Positions 16,597 through 26,135 are shown, counted from the stretch's first letter. The stretch is 64,000 nucleotides of DNA from Bosea sp. 685 (GCF_031884435.1 NZ_CP134779.1:5022001-5086000); one strand, 5' to 3'. Translations and numbers: made by a program. Notes: a model not told the origin generated them from the letters alone.

Positions 16597-17724
16597 ATGC
16601 CTACCGATCGACACATCCGACTCACGCTCCCCTATGCGCACGAGTACGACTTCCGGCGACGTGGCGGGAGGCGGGACTGGCAGGAGGTTTACCGGAGCAA
16701 TGTCGAGGTCGACATTCGAGTTGTCGATGGGCCAATCATCCCCCTGATTCGGACGCCCAACGATATCAATGACGACGTCACGTGCAGTTACGAAGGGCGG
16801 CTTTATCGTCAAATAGCCGATCCAAATCGTCTGGCATTGTCGCCGCCTGAATTCGGGCGTCGAGCGGTGAGGGATGCACCGTTCAAATACCGCCTGGGCA
16901 CTACTTACTGGCATTGGGCGCTACGAGATTTCCCCCGCCCCTACTATGTTCGTTCGCCTCGCTTTTCTGATCAAAGCGCGATGGAGTTCGGCTATTGCCC
17001 TCCGCTCTTCGAACACGGGGCGCCGAAAAGGATTGATTTAGACAAGCCTGCCCAACGAAGCCGACAAGCTCAGGAGTGGTACGCACGCGCATTTCTGATT
17101 TGCGGCAACACGGTTTGGGTTGAAGTGCCGCAACCCGCCTGGGTCATCGAGCCGACCAAAAAGCACCAATGGAGGTTGCGGATCGAAACTCAACCTTCAT
17201 TGTGGCAAGCGGCAACCACCTTTCCGCTCACCAGAAATGGCAGCGTTGTCGAAGGTATCGAAAGAGTAGAGGCGTTCGCGGAAGAGCTGGCGTTTGAATT
17301 GGTCCCAGGCACGCCGCCGGTCGAGCTGTTTGGCATCGTTCGGGACGTCAGTTCCATATCGTCGTTGGCGGCCTCAACGCTTGCGATCGCGAATAAGCCA
17401 TTCCCTACAGTTGACCTGTCCACGATCGACCAGGCTGGCGAACAAGAGCTCGTTCGGCAAGCTCTCGATGCTGTGCCCCGACCAAATTTTCCATGGTGCC
17501 CGGGACGCAAGCTGGAAGGCCTCGATCCAAGGAGCCAGCCCTTGCGTCTCCACCGTCGCTGGCAGTTTGAGTTCCGTCAGGCGGAGAATTGGGAAATTCT
17601 CAAGAAACTCTGGCCCAGCGACCAAGAAATTCACTACCGCGCGATCGCGAATGATCCCAATGAGAGCCCCACGAACAAAACGTCGCTGGAGGATTGGGAG
17701 GCTCTCGCAAATTTCTATATCTGA
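16597..17724 (+). CDS. Unknown 375-residue protein
   Basis: Soluble protein, rich in aromatic residues and proline (GTTYWHWALRDFPRPYYVRSP; GNTVWVEVPQPAWVIEP), with no membrane segment and no nucleotide-binding or catalytic motif that I recognise. Codon use is normal for the surrounding GC-rich DNA and the frame is clean for its whole length, which supports a real gene. ATG 16597 has a poor ribosome-binding site; I see no better start. Neighbours on both sides are gene remnants, so context does not help. Confidence 0.65.
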   Translation: MPTDRHIRLTLPYAHEYDFRRRGGRRDWQEVYRSNVEVDIRVVDGPIIPLIRTPNDINDDVTCSYEGRLYRQIADPNRLALSPPEFGRRAVRDAPFKYRLGTTYWHWALRDFPRPYYVRSPRFSDQSAMEFGYCPPLFEHGAPKRIDLDKPAQRSRQAQEWYARAFLICGNTVWVEVPQPAWVIEPTKKHQWRLRIETQPSLWQAATTFPLTRNGSVVEGIERVEAFAEELAFELVPGTPPVELFGIVRDVSSISSLAASTLAIANKPFPTVDLSTIDQAGEQELVRQALDAVPRPNFPWCPGRKLEGLDPRSQPLRLHRRWQFEFRQAENWEILKKLWPSDQEIHYRAIANDPNESPTNKTSLEDWEALANFYI

Positions 17725-17954
17725 CCCGATCTGAGACGCCTTTCGATCGACTGCGCTCGTCTCGGCTCGGGCCTCCCATTGTAGTTCGGGCTACGTCTTG
17801 TCCTTTCCAGGCTTCCTGATTCTGGACGCTCCGCTCCTGACTTATCGCGAGCCGCAACGTCACAACATGGCGACGCGACCGCAAGACCCGATCCGCAGAG
17901 CCGTGGCATACAGCGCTGCTGGAATCGCGGGATCAGGGCTACTTCGTCGTTGAT

Positions 17955-18128
17955 ATGCCGAACTTCTGGGAGCGTCCTGAAATGTCCGGCCTCCTCCGCG
18001 ACGTGCGCGAGAAACTGGACAAGTATGAATGGATCAAGCGAAACGCGCAGGCGCAGCCTATCCCGCCATCGCGGCCCGATGATCCCGATGCCGATATCCA
18101 TGCCATTTTACGGGATCTGCGCGCCTGA
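17955..18128 (+). pseudogene. C-terminal remnant or small protein of 57 residues
   Basis: From ATG 17955 the frame reads MPNFWERPEMSGLLRDVREKLDKYEW... and ends LRDLRA. The frame is open and protein-like for about 38 more codons upstream (EPWHTALLESRDQGYFVVD) back to a TGA near 17838, but without a start codon. That suggests the 3' end of a larger gene whose 5' part was lost. Family not recognised. Confidence 0.35.
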
Positions 18129-18192
18129 TCCGCTGAGCGCGGGCGGCGGAGCTGGTCAGGCTTGCGAAGCCGACCGCGCATGATTCCGGCTT

Positions 18193-18305
18193 CTATTCTT
18201 CGATCTCAACCTCGCGGTCCCTCAATTCCAGTCCACTGCGTGTGAGAGTGATGGCGAAGCGCTTATAGAAGCCAAAAAACTGATCGAGTGTCAGTTTCAC
18301 TTCTA
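18193..18305 (-). pseudogene. 3' fragment of a minus-strand gene cut by an IS66 remnant
   Basis: The minus strand encodes VEVKLTLDQFFGFYKRF...LRDREVEIEE and a stop. Upstream the frame runs into IS66 transposase DNA on the opposite strand, so only the C-terminus survives. The junction near 18305 is estimated from where each homology ends. Family unknown. Confidence 0.45.
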
Positions 18306-18747
18306 CTTTCCGAAGCTTCGGCTGGCCGTTCGCCGGGAGCGCAGCGCTTCGCTCGTCGCCGATCTCGAAGCCTGGATGCGCGAGCATCGTGCAAAGCTCT
18401 CGCGGCACGCTCCCGTCGCTCAGGCCATGGACTACATGCTTCGGCGCTGGGATGGCTTCGCCCGCTTCCTCGATGATGGCCGAGTCTGTCTAACGAACAA
18501 TGCCGCCGAACGGAGCCTGAGAGGGCTGGCCCTCGGCCGCAAGGCCTGGCTCTTCGCCGGATCGGATCGCGGTGCCGAGCGGGCCGCCGTCATCTACAGC
18601 CTGATCGGCACCGCCAAGCTCAACGACATCGATCCACAGGCCTGGCTCGCCGACCTCCTCGCCCGCATCGCCGACACGCCGCAGAGCCGCCTCGGCGAGT
18701 TGCTCCCCTGGAACTGGCGTCGCGTCCAGATGAAGGCTGCCGCGTGA
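18306..18747 (+). pseudogene. IS66-family transposase (TnpC), C-terminal fragment
   Basis: The frame begins without a start (AVRRERSASLVADLEAWMREH) and carries the conserved IS66 C-terminal block: MLRRWDGFARFLDDGRVCLTNNAAERSLRGLALGRKAWLFAGSD...IYSLIGTAKLNDIDP, ending ELLPWNW. A full TnpC is over 500 residues; about 147 remain. The N-terminal zinc finger and most of the DDE core are gone, so it is inactive. Confidence 0.85.
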
Positions 18748-18972
18748 CGGCGAGGCGTAAGGAGTTCGGATTGCGTCTGAAGCGTTCAGCTGTCCAAAAT
18801 GGAGCCTCGGGCGGTAGGTAACGTAAGTGGCCAATTTGTACTGGAAAGGGCTCGATCTCTACCAAGGATTGTGCAAGTCTCGTAAAAAATGAACCCTACG
18901 AAGTAGCTGCGATGGGTGCGTCGCTGCTGCTTCTGCATGGGGATTGTGGTCGAAGCTGTGGCTGGGGGCGCC

Positions 18973-20088
18973 ATGAATGCTGAAACTGGAAAACATACCG
19001 TCGATCGAAATAGTACTGCGCTTGCTTTGTCAGGTGGCGGAAATCGAGCCGCACTGTATCATGCAGGTGCATTGACGCGTCTCAATGAGCTCGGGCTCCT
19101 GACGCAAATTTCCCGCATATCCAGTGTGTCTGGCGGATCGATCACAAGCGGAATGCTCGCGGCTGCCTGGCCTCAGCTCAACGTAACAAACGGGGTCATC
19201 ACCAACCTGGAAGCCGAGGTTGTCGCGCCAATCCGCGCCTTTTGCTCTCGCTCGACGGATGTCCCCGCGGTTGCTTGGGGAGCGCTCCTGCCTGGAGTGA
19301 CAATCGGCGATAGGCTGATCAAGGCCTACGAGGCGCTGTTCAAGGGCGTCTCGCTCCGAGACCTTCCGGACAGGCCGCAGTTCGTTTTCAACGCGACCAA
19401 TCTCCAGACCGGCCGCTTGGTCCGGCTCCAGAAGGTGCGGTTGGCCGAGTATACACTTGGCGAGATTCCAAACCCAAATGTTCGACTGGCTGTCGCGGTT
19501 GCCGCATCGAGCGCATTTCCTCCCGTCCTTTCTCCAGTCACCCTTGAGGTCGACCCATCCGCTTGGACAAAGCTCGACGGCGCGTTCAATCACGGCAAGG
19601 CGGCCTTCAACCGACATCTTTCGCTCACCGACGGCGGCGCATACGACAATCTCGGGCTTGAAACGGTCGATGACTTTGCCACTATCATTGTCAGCGACGC
19701 CGGCGCACCATTCAGTGCGAAGCAGGAGGCGAGCAGTTTTTGGCCCAAGCAGGCTATGCGCGCGCTCGATATCGCTACGGATCAAGCCAGGGCTCTACGG
19801 AAAAGATTGCTTTTCGCGGAGTGTGCGGAAAGGGCGCGGACGCCGGTTTACGCGGGCATCGACAGCTTTCCGCACAAGTACCCTGCGGCGCAAGCGATCA
19901 AGGTCGATCCCGGCATGATCGCATTGCTCTCGGGGATGCGCACGCGTCTCAATCCTTTCTCGGAGGAGGAGCAGGCGCGTCTCATCAACTGGGGCTGGTT
20001 GATGATGGACGTCGCAGCTCGCTCTTACATCGCGAAGGATGCTCCGCCACCACAGTCCCTACCGATCCCGAAATTTTCGCTCAGCTGA
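18973..20088 (+). CDS. Patatin-like phospholipase
   Basis: 371 residues from ATG 18973 (MNAETGKHTVDRNSTALALSGGG). The oxyanion loop SGGGNRAALYHAGAL is followed by the nucleophile elbow SSVSGGSIT (S in S-x-S-G-G; the usual G-x-S-x-G is shifted to V-S-G-G-S) and the catalytic-Asp motif LTDGGAYDNLG. These three elements in this spacing define the patatin Ser/Asp dyad. There is no signal peptide, so it would act on the inner leaflet of the cytoplasmic membrane. Patatins are common effectors in bacterial conflict systems and also occur in housekeeping lipid turnover. Here the neighbour is a convergent operon with a caspase-like protease. Its stop overlaps the tail of the minus-strand remnant ending at 20081. 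Confidence 0.85.
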   Translation: MNAETGKHTVDRNSTALALSGGGNRAALYHAGALTRLNELGLLTQISRISSVSGGSITSGMLAAAWPQLNVTNGVITNLEAEVVAPIRAFCSRSTDVPAVAWGALLPGVTIGDRLIKAYEALFKGVSLRDLPDRPQFVFNATNLQTGRLVRLQKVRLAEYTLGEIPNPNVRLAVAVAASSAFPPVLSPVTLEVDPSAWTKLDGAFNHGKAAFNRHLSLTDGGAYDNLGLETVDDFATIIVSDAGAPFSAKQEASSFWPKQAMRALDIATDQARALRKRLLFAECAERARTPVYAGIDSFPHKYPAAQAIKVDPGMIALLSGMRTRLNPFSEEEQARLINWGWLMMDVAARSYIAKDAPPPQSLPIPKFSLS

Positions 20089-20332
20089 CCGACGCGAACT
20101 GATCGTCGATCACACGTTCATTTACGGAACCATCCGGGCGCGTTTCATCCTCGACGACCGTAGCCGGCCCGACCACGAAAAAGCGGGTTAAGGACGAGCG
20201 GAACTCCGGCGCTTTCGGCCGGTGACGAGGTGAGGTGGCGGCGATATTGAAAAGACAGCCGTCCGGGTGCCAAATCGCTAGGCCATGGCCGAAGTAAGCG
20301 GCAGCTCAAGCGCGCGGGTGCTGAACCAAGTT
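20081..20332 (-). pseudogene. Continuation of the 114-residue ORF beyond two in-frame TGA codons
   Basis: In the same frame as the gene at 20333-20677, after its TGA the sequence reads NLVQHPRA, a second TGA, then 72 codons of well-formed protein (AYFGHGLAIWHPDGCLFN...VIDDQFASVS) ending at TGA 20083-20081. No start codon is available for the second part. The most economical reading is a longer ancestral gene with two nonsense changes, both possibly TGG to TGA. Confidence 0.45.
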
Positions 20333-20677
20333 TCAGCCCTGGGATCCGACAATCTTATTTTTCGTGACGATGAAGGTTTTTTCGCCGATGAGGCTGTCCT
20401 GCGAGCCCTTCTTCGTCGCGCGTATAAACTCGGAATGCGTGCTTTCGTCTGCGATGAGACCGCCACCGGAAGCCGTCGAGAAAAACGGGTCCGCGCCGAT
20501 AAAGACATCCGGAGCCACGCCGAAGTAGCGATCGCGTACGAACGAATCCTCGCCGGCGACACGATCGACGCGCGTCCCGGCCTGTGCGGCGGGCGCTTCG
20601 CCTTTCTTTGCCCCATCGGGCACGATTTCCCAACCCGGCATCGCGTCCTTAAATGCCTTTATCGGATCGTCGCTCAT
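20333..20677 (-). CDS. Unknown 114-residue protein downstream of the MBL-caspase gene
   Basis: MSDDPIKAFKDAMPGWEIVPD..., a small soluble protein with a Gly/Ser-rich middle (DPFFSTASGGGLIADEST). It starts 21 bp after the stop of the large protease gene and in the same direction, so it is probably co-transcribed. No domain recognised. The reading frame continues past its stop in a protein-like manner (see 20081-20332), so this may be the N-terminal half of a broken gene. It could be a substrate or regulator of the protease; this is untested. Confidence 0.55.
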   Translation of the reverse strand: MSDDPIKAFKDAMPGWEIVPDGAKKGEAPAAQAGTRVDRVAGEDSFVRDRYFGVAPDVFIGADPFFSTASGGGLIADESTHSEFIRATKKGSQDSLIGEKTFIVTKNKIVGSQG

Positions 20678-20698
20678 TTGGTCCTCCGACCTTCCAGT

Positions 20699-23260
20699 TT
20701 ACCAGCCCAAGCCCAGACAGGTGAACTGCCTTAGGATCTTGTGCTCGATAGCCTGTTCCTCAACCACAGTTCTCCTGTGAGGCATGTTCGCAAGGTAGTC
20801 GACCTTGGCTGAATGTAGCGCTTTCGACGGCGCTTGTCCCTGCTTCAGATATTTCCAGAACGCATCGTGCATTGGCGCACCGAAATAATCCATGTCCCCA
20901 TCAAGTGGGGAGTAATGTGCGCCGGTGCAACCGACGAACGCTCGCGCTCCCGCGGCTAGAAAACTCAGAGCCAGCGAATCCCGCGGCTGCAGCGGCCGCA
21001 TCGTATCTCTATCACGGAAGCGAGAAGCCCTATCCCGAACCGTCAAGGCGCCCCAGCAGCAGCCAGAGAAGATCGTCGCGCCGCATGGATTTGGGATCTG
21101 TCCGACATGCATGGCTTCGAGCATGCCGCTGTTTTCATCTTCTCCCCAAAACCGTGACGCATCTCCGTCGGATCCGTGCAGCATGACGTAAATCATGTCC
21201 GCATCGAGCTCGCGTTGGCTAAGCGTCTGGTGAGCGACCGGCTGGGAGCGATACATAGGCGGATCTGCACGAAGATGTTCTTGGAAAATGCGATCGGCAA
21301 ACGGCCGATGAGCGTTGCGGATTCCAAACGGGCCACCGGTTCGCTCCAGCTGAGGCGCGGTCAGAGCGACACGTACCAAGTCAGCTGACCCTCCATCCGG
21401 AACTCGCGAGACGGGAACATTTGCCAATCCGTCTCCGTCACTGTCCCCGTAAATCTGATCGCTCCATACGATGAAATTATCCGGCTCGCTGTTGAGGGCT
21501 CGCTGCGAGACGCGGGCTCTCAGCCCAGGCGGCAGTGTGTCGTATCTCTCTGCCGGGACAACGTCATATCCTCCGACGATGACGACGCCCGCCGTTTCGG
21601 GAGCTAGGACAAGCTTGCGGCGGACAGCGTCCGCGCCAGGGGAGGAACCGTCGGCCAAGTCGACGATATTGTGTCCCGCTTGACGAGCAGCTGCGATGGT
21701 CGCTCCGGTTGCAGCCGAACCGATGTTTTGGCCGAGCCGCTGTGAATTGGTCACGAACATCAGGCGAGGCAGCCGATCCGGCAACGCGAAGTCAGGCTCA
21801 TGATCGTTAGCGAGCTGTCTCGGCGGCACCGGCGTTGTAGTCGGCTGAAATGAGCCAATTTCGACAGTGATTGTCACGCGGGAGAGATGAGCGGGGATCT
21901 TCGCAGTGACTTCCACGATGCCGGGCTCAGCCATTGAGGATTGCACTTGCGGCGTCAAAGGACGCGGCGGCTCCGGGGCCGTTGATGATCTAGGCGGCAA
22001 TACGGGGGATTGTGGTGGCTGACCGGGGGGCTCGACTGTCGCTCCGGGGATGCCATCGTCACGGGCGTTCAGGCTTGCGTCGTCGAGCTTGCCACTGGTA
22101 ACGCGCACTCGAACCTCGTCGTTGTCCATGACGACCTGCACAAGCCCGTTCTTGTCAGTTCGTACCCAGGAAAGCTCCTCCTTCCGCGCCTGGAGCAACG
22201 CGAGAACTTTGGGGTGAGGGTGGCCGGGATCCTGTCGGCCAGTGCTAATCCCGATGGTATCGACAGCACCCAAAATTTTCAGGAGCTTCTCACCCATCCC
22301 ATTGGAAGCGGCGTGATGAGGAGCCTTGACGAACTTGTAGGGGCCAGCCGATTTGATCACCTTGAGAAGCGCTGTCATCTCCTGGGAGAGCCCACCTACG
22401 CCTGCTGCCTCCAACTGCATGTCGCCGGTGAGGAGCATGGAATTTCCGTCGACGATCTTCAGCACGATGCTCTGATTGTTGATCGCGGCGCCATTGCCGC
22501 CAGCATCCATGAAGCTTTGCAGATCGTCGGAGAAGTTCACCGGTCCGGTCGGCCCGGCCGCAAGGAGCCGATAAAGCTGTGTTGAGTCGAGCCCACTGAC
22601 CAGATCAGTGTTGCGCAATTGCGTTATCGCGTCGCTCGCGCTCTTGTCTGAGGCCAGAATCGCGTCGCGACAGAGTTCCAGATGGGCTTTCGTCGGTCCG
22701 AGCACCTGGAGGCTGAACGTCGCAAATTCCGCCTCTAGAGCTTTGATTTCTGCAGTTAGACCTGTGTACTTAATCACTCTGGCACCGGACGCTGCAAGCG
22801 AACGCAGCATCTCGCGGTAGAGATCCTCAATCGTTGCGGCGTCCGCTAGAAATTGCCGGAGTTCGTCCGGCGGAAGCTCGGCTCGTGACTCTTCGCGCAA
22901 GCCGCGTACGAGCGCATTGGTGACTGCGTCGACGGAGCTATCGACATGCGATCGCGGCATACCCAGATCGGGATCTGCGAGTAAAGCCGTGCGGACCCTG
23001 ATGGTTCCATCTGCCACGAGTTGCGGCAGGCAGCCGATATGGTCGAGATGGCAATGCGTAACGATAAGCAGATCGATATCGAACGGTGCGTTCTTCCCAA
23101 AAATTATTTTGAGTTGATCCGGAATGGAGGGTTCGCTTGCCCCCCTCGGCTTCTCATCACCTGGATGCCCGCCATCGATCAGAATGATTTTCCCGGCACG
23201 ATGGACGAGCAGGCAATCGCCGTAGATCTTGCTTCCCATGTCCAGCATGAAAAACGACAT
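20699..23260 (-). CDS. Metallo-beta-lactamase/caspase-like protease fusion
   Basis: 853 residues from ATG 23260 (an in-frame GTG/ATG lies four codons upstream). Residues 1-330: metallo-beta-lactamase fold of the ComEC-like type, with the metal motif VTHCHLDHIG (about 67-76), LLTGDM and APHHAASNGMG. Residues 400-470: Pro-rich linker (PPGQPPQSPVLPPRSS). Residues about 500-853: caspase/gingipain-like (clan CD) peptidase with VVIVGGYDVVPAERY, DQIYGDSDGDGLANVPVSRVP, the His of VMLHGSDGD (about 695) and the Cys of FSGCCWGA (about 734). No signal peptide. A hydrolase joined to a caspase-like protease suggests a nucleotide- or nucleic-acid-processing sensor linked to a proteolytic effector. Such pairings occur in predicted bacterial conflict proteins, but I know no characterised example with this architecture. 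Confidence 0.8.
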   Translation of the reverse strand: MSFFMLDMGSKIYGDCLLVHRAGKIILIDGGHPGDEKPRGASEPSIPDQLKIIFGKNAPFDIDLLIVTHCHLDHIGCLPQLVADGTIRVRTALLADPDLGMPRSHVDSSVDAVTNALVRGLREESRAELPPDELRQFLADAATIEDLYREMLRSLAASGARVIKYTGLTAEIKALEAEFATFSLQVLGPTKAHLELCRDAILASDKSASDAITQLRNTDLVSGLDSTQLYRLLAAGPTGPVNFSDDLQSFMDAGGNGAAINNQSIVLKIVDGNSMLLTGDMQLEAAGVGGLSQEMTALLKVIKSAGPYKFVKAPHHAASNGMGEKLLKILGAVDTIGISTGRQDPGHPHPKVLALLQARKEELSWVRTDKNGLVQVVMDNDEVRVRVTSGKLDDASLNARDDGIPGATVEPPGQPPQSPVLPPRSSTAPEPPRPLTPQVQSSMAEPGIVEVTAKIPAHLSRVTITVEIGSFQPTTTPVPPRQLANDHEPDFALPDRLPRLMFVTNSQRLGQNIGSAATGATIAAARQAGHNIVDLADGSSPGADAVRRKLVLAPETAGVVIVGGYDVVPAERYDTLPPGLRARVSQRALNSEPDNFIVWSDQIYGDSDGDGLANVPVSRVPDGGSADLVRVALTAPQLERTGGPFGIRNAHRPFADRIFQEHLRADPPMYRSQPVAHQTLSQRELDADMIYVMLHGSDGDASRFWGEDENSGMLEAMHVGQIPNPCGATIFSGCCWGALTVRDRASRFRDRDTMRPLQPRDSLALSFLAAGARAFVGCTGAHYSPLDGDMDYFGAPMHDAFWKYLKQGQAPSKALHSAKVDYLANMPHRRTVVEEQAIEHKILRQFTCLGLGW

Positions 23261-23395
23261 GACCACACCCACTGAAATTTGACGGCTGCTGGCGCAACCT
23301 CTGGTTTGGGTGACTAAGAGTCAAGGCAGTAGTGTGGGGTGAGGAGTGAAGAGGCGCATCACGGAAGGCCGCCTTGTGAAGAGGGTGGTGATGTA

Positions 23396-23623
23396 ATGTG
23401 TGAGGCTTGCGAGCTACTTCAACAGCAAATGTCAATTTCAACGCCGCCCAGGCCAGCAACCATCCAAAAATTAGGACATCTGGAAGGGCGAATGAGTGGC
23501 GTTCAACTTGTACAACCCCAGATTGATATCGCTCGTGCGTGCGGCCTGATTTCGGATGCGCAATCGAAAGCGAAAATCATCGGCACGAATATTTCGATTA
23601 TTTACGGCGGTAATGGGTCATAA
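23396..23623 (+). CDS. Possible 75-residue small protein
   Basis: ATG 23396 with GAGGGTGG upstream. It begins MCEACELLQQQMS; the C-terminal part (VQPQIDIARACGLISDAQSKAKIIGTNISIIYGG) is hydrophobic-amphipathic. It sits divergently from the MBL-caspase gene and upstream of the TPR membrane protein. Not recognised. The CxxC at the N-terminus could bind metal. Confidence 0.4.
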   Translation: MCEACELLQQQMSISTPPRPATIQKLGHLEGRMSGVQLVQPQIDIARACGLISDAQSKAKIIGTNISIIYGGNGS

Positions 23624-23744
23624 TTGTGTCAGGTTTCAATAATGTCCAGGAAAAATATCGAAATGATCTAACGTAATGCCAATAGACTCTCTGTCTGACT
23701 TGCTGCAGAGTACGGCCGATAGCCTATCCTGTGGGGGCGGGGCA

Positions 23745-25028
23745 ATGAAGGCGGGTATTTTCACACAGGCAATTCGCACGCGCGAATTCGCGGCCGTGGC
23801 TGATTGGTTTGCGATTTACTTCTTCCTGCTGGGGGCAGCCTGCATCTTCCTGGCAGCTTTGGCCGCACTTGCGTCGGGCGGCTGGACAACGGGGATCAGG
23901 GTTTTTTCATTCGGCCTTCTGCTGTTCGGAGCGTGCTCCATTAGTGGCTGGCTCCTCGGCTTGCTATTCGGAATTCCGAGGACACTCGCGCGTGCGCAAT
24001 CGCCGCAACCGCAAGCAAATAGCGGGACGGCTACGGTCGCAGCCCCGCAGGGAACCCGCGTCAATACGAACCTGGAAGACGTTTCCGATTGGCTCACAAA
24101 GACGCTCATCGGCGTTGGCCTGACCCAATTGTACCTTGTTCCGGGCTATATCTGGCGCGCTTCAGGCGCCCTCAATCACTATGGGTTTGCGTGGAAAGAT
24201 TCGGGTCAGCTGCTGGCCCTGTCCGTTTTCATGTACGCATTCTGCGGTGGCTTCTGGCTGGGGTACATCGCGACGCGGACGGCGCTGACAAAGCTGCTCG
24301 ATGGCCTCGAGGGGGCCGATGATTTCGCCGTTGAAATCTCGCTGGCCGCGGATCAGCTGCTGCTGGAAGTCTCGGGAAAGAGCATCCTGCCGTCGAAGAG
24401 CGAGGAAGTGACAACCGCAGATACCGCGCTGCTCAGAATTCCGATCTTCAAGCTGTCGTCTGCGCGTCAGCTGGCGGCGTGGGGCGCGGCTCAAGCTCGT
24501 AGTGGTGACCTCGACGCAGCCGCGGTGGCGCTGCAGCAGGCCAAACTCTCGGACCCCGGCGAGGTAAAGTACAAAGAGGCGCTCGGGAAAATCTACGCCG
24601 CGCGCGGTGATTTCGATCTGGCTGACCGCTTGCTGAGGTCCGTGCCCAATTCCGAAACGGGGATGCTCGCCGCTCTGTACGTCGACACCAAGGAAGGTGC
24701 CCAGCGTGCTTTGGAAATCGGGAAAAGCCTGGCGGGTGACCCGGCAGCAAACAAAAGCCTGAACCTCCATGTCTGGCTCGCTTGCGCGTACGGCCAACTT
24801 CACAAATGGGCCGGCAAAGAGGGGAAAAAGGACGATGCGGAGGCGGCTCGACAGTCCGTCGTTGACGAAGTCAAGCAAGCCCTGGCTATCGACCCCAGCT
24901 CCAAGAAATGGTTGCGATCTCTCTGGAAGCCAGAAGGCTCAAAGGACGACGATCTAGAGAGCATCCCCGACGACGATAAGGATTTGACGGCCCTGCTGGA
25001 GGAGCCGCCGCCGCCAGCGCGCCCGTAG
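23745..25028 (+). CDS. Membrane protein with cytosolic TPR-like repeats
   Basis: About 427 residues from ATG 23745 (a start at 23676 is also possible). Hydrophobic segments lie near residues 20-45 and 50-75, and again near 135-155 and 165-185, giving a four-helix membrane domain. The rest is soluble, with TPR-like helical pairs (ARQLAAWGAAQARSGDLDAAAVALQQAKLSDPGEVKYKEALGKIYAARGDFDLADRLL) and an acidic Pro-rich tail. TPR domains hold partner proteins, so it could be a membrane scaffold for the following lipoprotein and wall enzyme. No catalytic motif. Confidence 0.65.
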   Translation: MKAGIFTQAIRTREFAAVADWFAIYFFLLGAACIFLAALAALASGGWTTGIRVFSFGLLLFGACSISGWLLGLLFGIPRTLARAQSPQPQANSGTATVAAPQGTRVNTNLEDVSDWLTKTLIGVGLTQLYLVPGYIWRASGALNHYGFAWKDSGQLLALSVFMYAFCGGFWLGYIATRTALTKLLDGLEGADDFAVEISLAADQLLLEVSGKSILPSKSEEVTTADTALLRIPIFKLSSARQLAAWGAAQARSGDLDAAAVALQQAKLSDPGEVKYKEALGKIYAARGDFDLADRLLRSVPNSETGMLAALYVDTKEGAQRALEIGKSLAGDPAANKSLNLHVWLACAYGQLHKWAGKEGKKDDAEAARQSVVDEVKQALAIDPSSKKWLRSLWKPEGSKDDDLESIPDDDKDLTALLEEPPPPARP

Positions 25029-25112
25029 GTTGAGGCGGGAATTCAGAGGCGTCGAAGCAGGTCGCCTTCCAGTTTCGTGAGAGTTCCAGTTGAGCATGGT
25101 AAGGAATACGCG

Positions 25113-26135
25113 ATGCATCCGATCTTTCGCGGAGCTCTCTACGCGATAGCTTTGTGCAATTTGGCCGCATGCACCGACCTTGATCAGAGGCGAGGCATGT
25201 CGCCAATTATCGACGCCTCGCTTGTCGCCAGGTCTTCCGAAAACAAATCAACTATCTTGGTGGCATTTGCCAGAGACGCCGGGCTAGCGGTCAGTTCAAA
25301 CGCGGAATACATATCGCTGCCGCCAAAAGACTGGTACTTCGTGGCGAAGGCTGGTTTCAATTTCGTCGACGATCAGTGCCGCTCCTATTTTCATCAACTG
25401 TTTTTCCTGAATCGCAACCGTGAGCAGTTCAAATCCGGCATTCTCGCTGCCGGTCAAACTGCATCGGCAATCATGGGCGTTACAGGAGCGTCTTCTGTTA
25501 GCCTGGCCGTACTCGCACAAGCCATTGGTCTGGGGGTCAACACCACGGACCTCCTCGCGGGCACCTACCTGTACCAATTGCCGCCGGCGGTGACCCAGAA
25601 TTTCGTTGTCCAACTGCAATCGACGTTTCGCGATGCTGCGGCAGACAAGCGGGACCTGATCAATTCGCCCGAAGCTGCGTATTACATGATCCAACGCTAT
25701 CTCGACCTGTGCCTGCCTCCCAGGATCGAAGCGGAGATCACGCGCCAGATCGGGGCCGTTTCTGCGGTGCCGGTTCGTCAAGGGGAAGGCTCCTTCTTCA
25801 CGCTGGAAACGGTCAGCGCAACTCGCGATCTCGCAAGGCAAACAGGTGTCTATGGCGAGGTGAGGCCGCGCCCCTCTGGGCGCGAGACTTTTACTCAAAA
25901 TCCGACAGCGGAACAGCGGTGCAAGGGTGATGATATCTGCCTGCAGCTGACACGCTACTTGATGCCCGGGCCCGCGGGCAAGATACGCGTCGACAGGCGC
26001 GAGCAAATGAGGGGCGCGCTCGAAAAGATAGACCCCTCATTGAAAGACAAGCTTCTAACGGTAATTCGCGCCGACAGGTACAAAGAAGCCAGATTGGTCC
26101 TGCTGAAAATAATAAAAGATGCTCAGATCCCATGA
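25113..26135 (+). CDS. Predicted lipoprotein, unknown function
   Basis: 340 residues from ATG 25113. The N-terminus is a lipoprotein signal peptide: MHPIFRGALYAIALCNLAACTD with lipobox L-A-A-C. The mature part has a helical region with a hydrophobic stretch (ASAIMGVTGASSVSLAVLAQAIGLG) and Cys pairs (LDLCLPP; CKGDDICLQL). It therefore sits in the envelope, tethered by lipid. It lies between the TPR membrane protein and the transglycosylase-like protein, all plus strand, so an envelope complex is likely. Family not recognised. Confidence 0.65.
   Translation: MHPIFRGALYAIALCNLAACTDLDQRRGMSPIIDASLVARSSENKSTILVAFARDAGLAVSSNAEYISLPPKDWYFVAKAGFNFVDDQCRSYFHQLFFLNRNREQFKSGILAAGQTASAIMGVTGASSVSLAVLAQAIGLGVNTTDLLAGTYLYQLPPAVTQNFVVQLQSTFRDAAADKRDLINSPEAAYYMIQRYLDLCLPPRIEAEITRQIGAVSAVPVRQGEGSFFTLETVSATRDLARQTGVYGEVRPRPSGRETFTQNPTAEQRCKGDDICLQLTRYLMPGPAGKIRVDRREQMRGALEKIDPSLKDKLLTVIRADRYKEARLVLLKIIKDAQIP

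Noticed and set aside
18973..20088. Patatin as a CBASS (CapV-type) effector
   Set aside because: No cyclic-oligonucleotide synthase or other CBASS gene lies in the neighbourhood.
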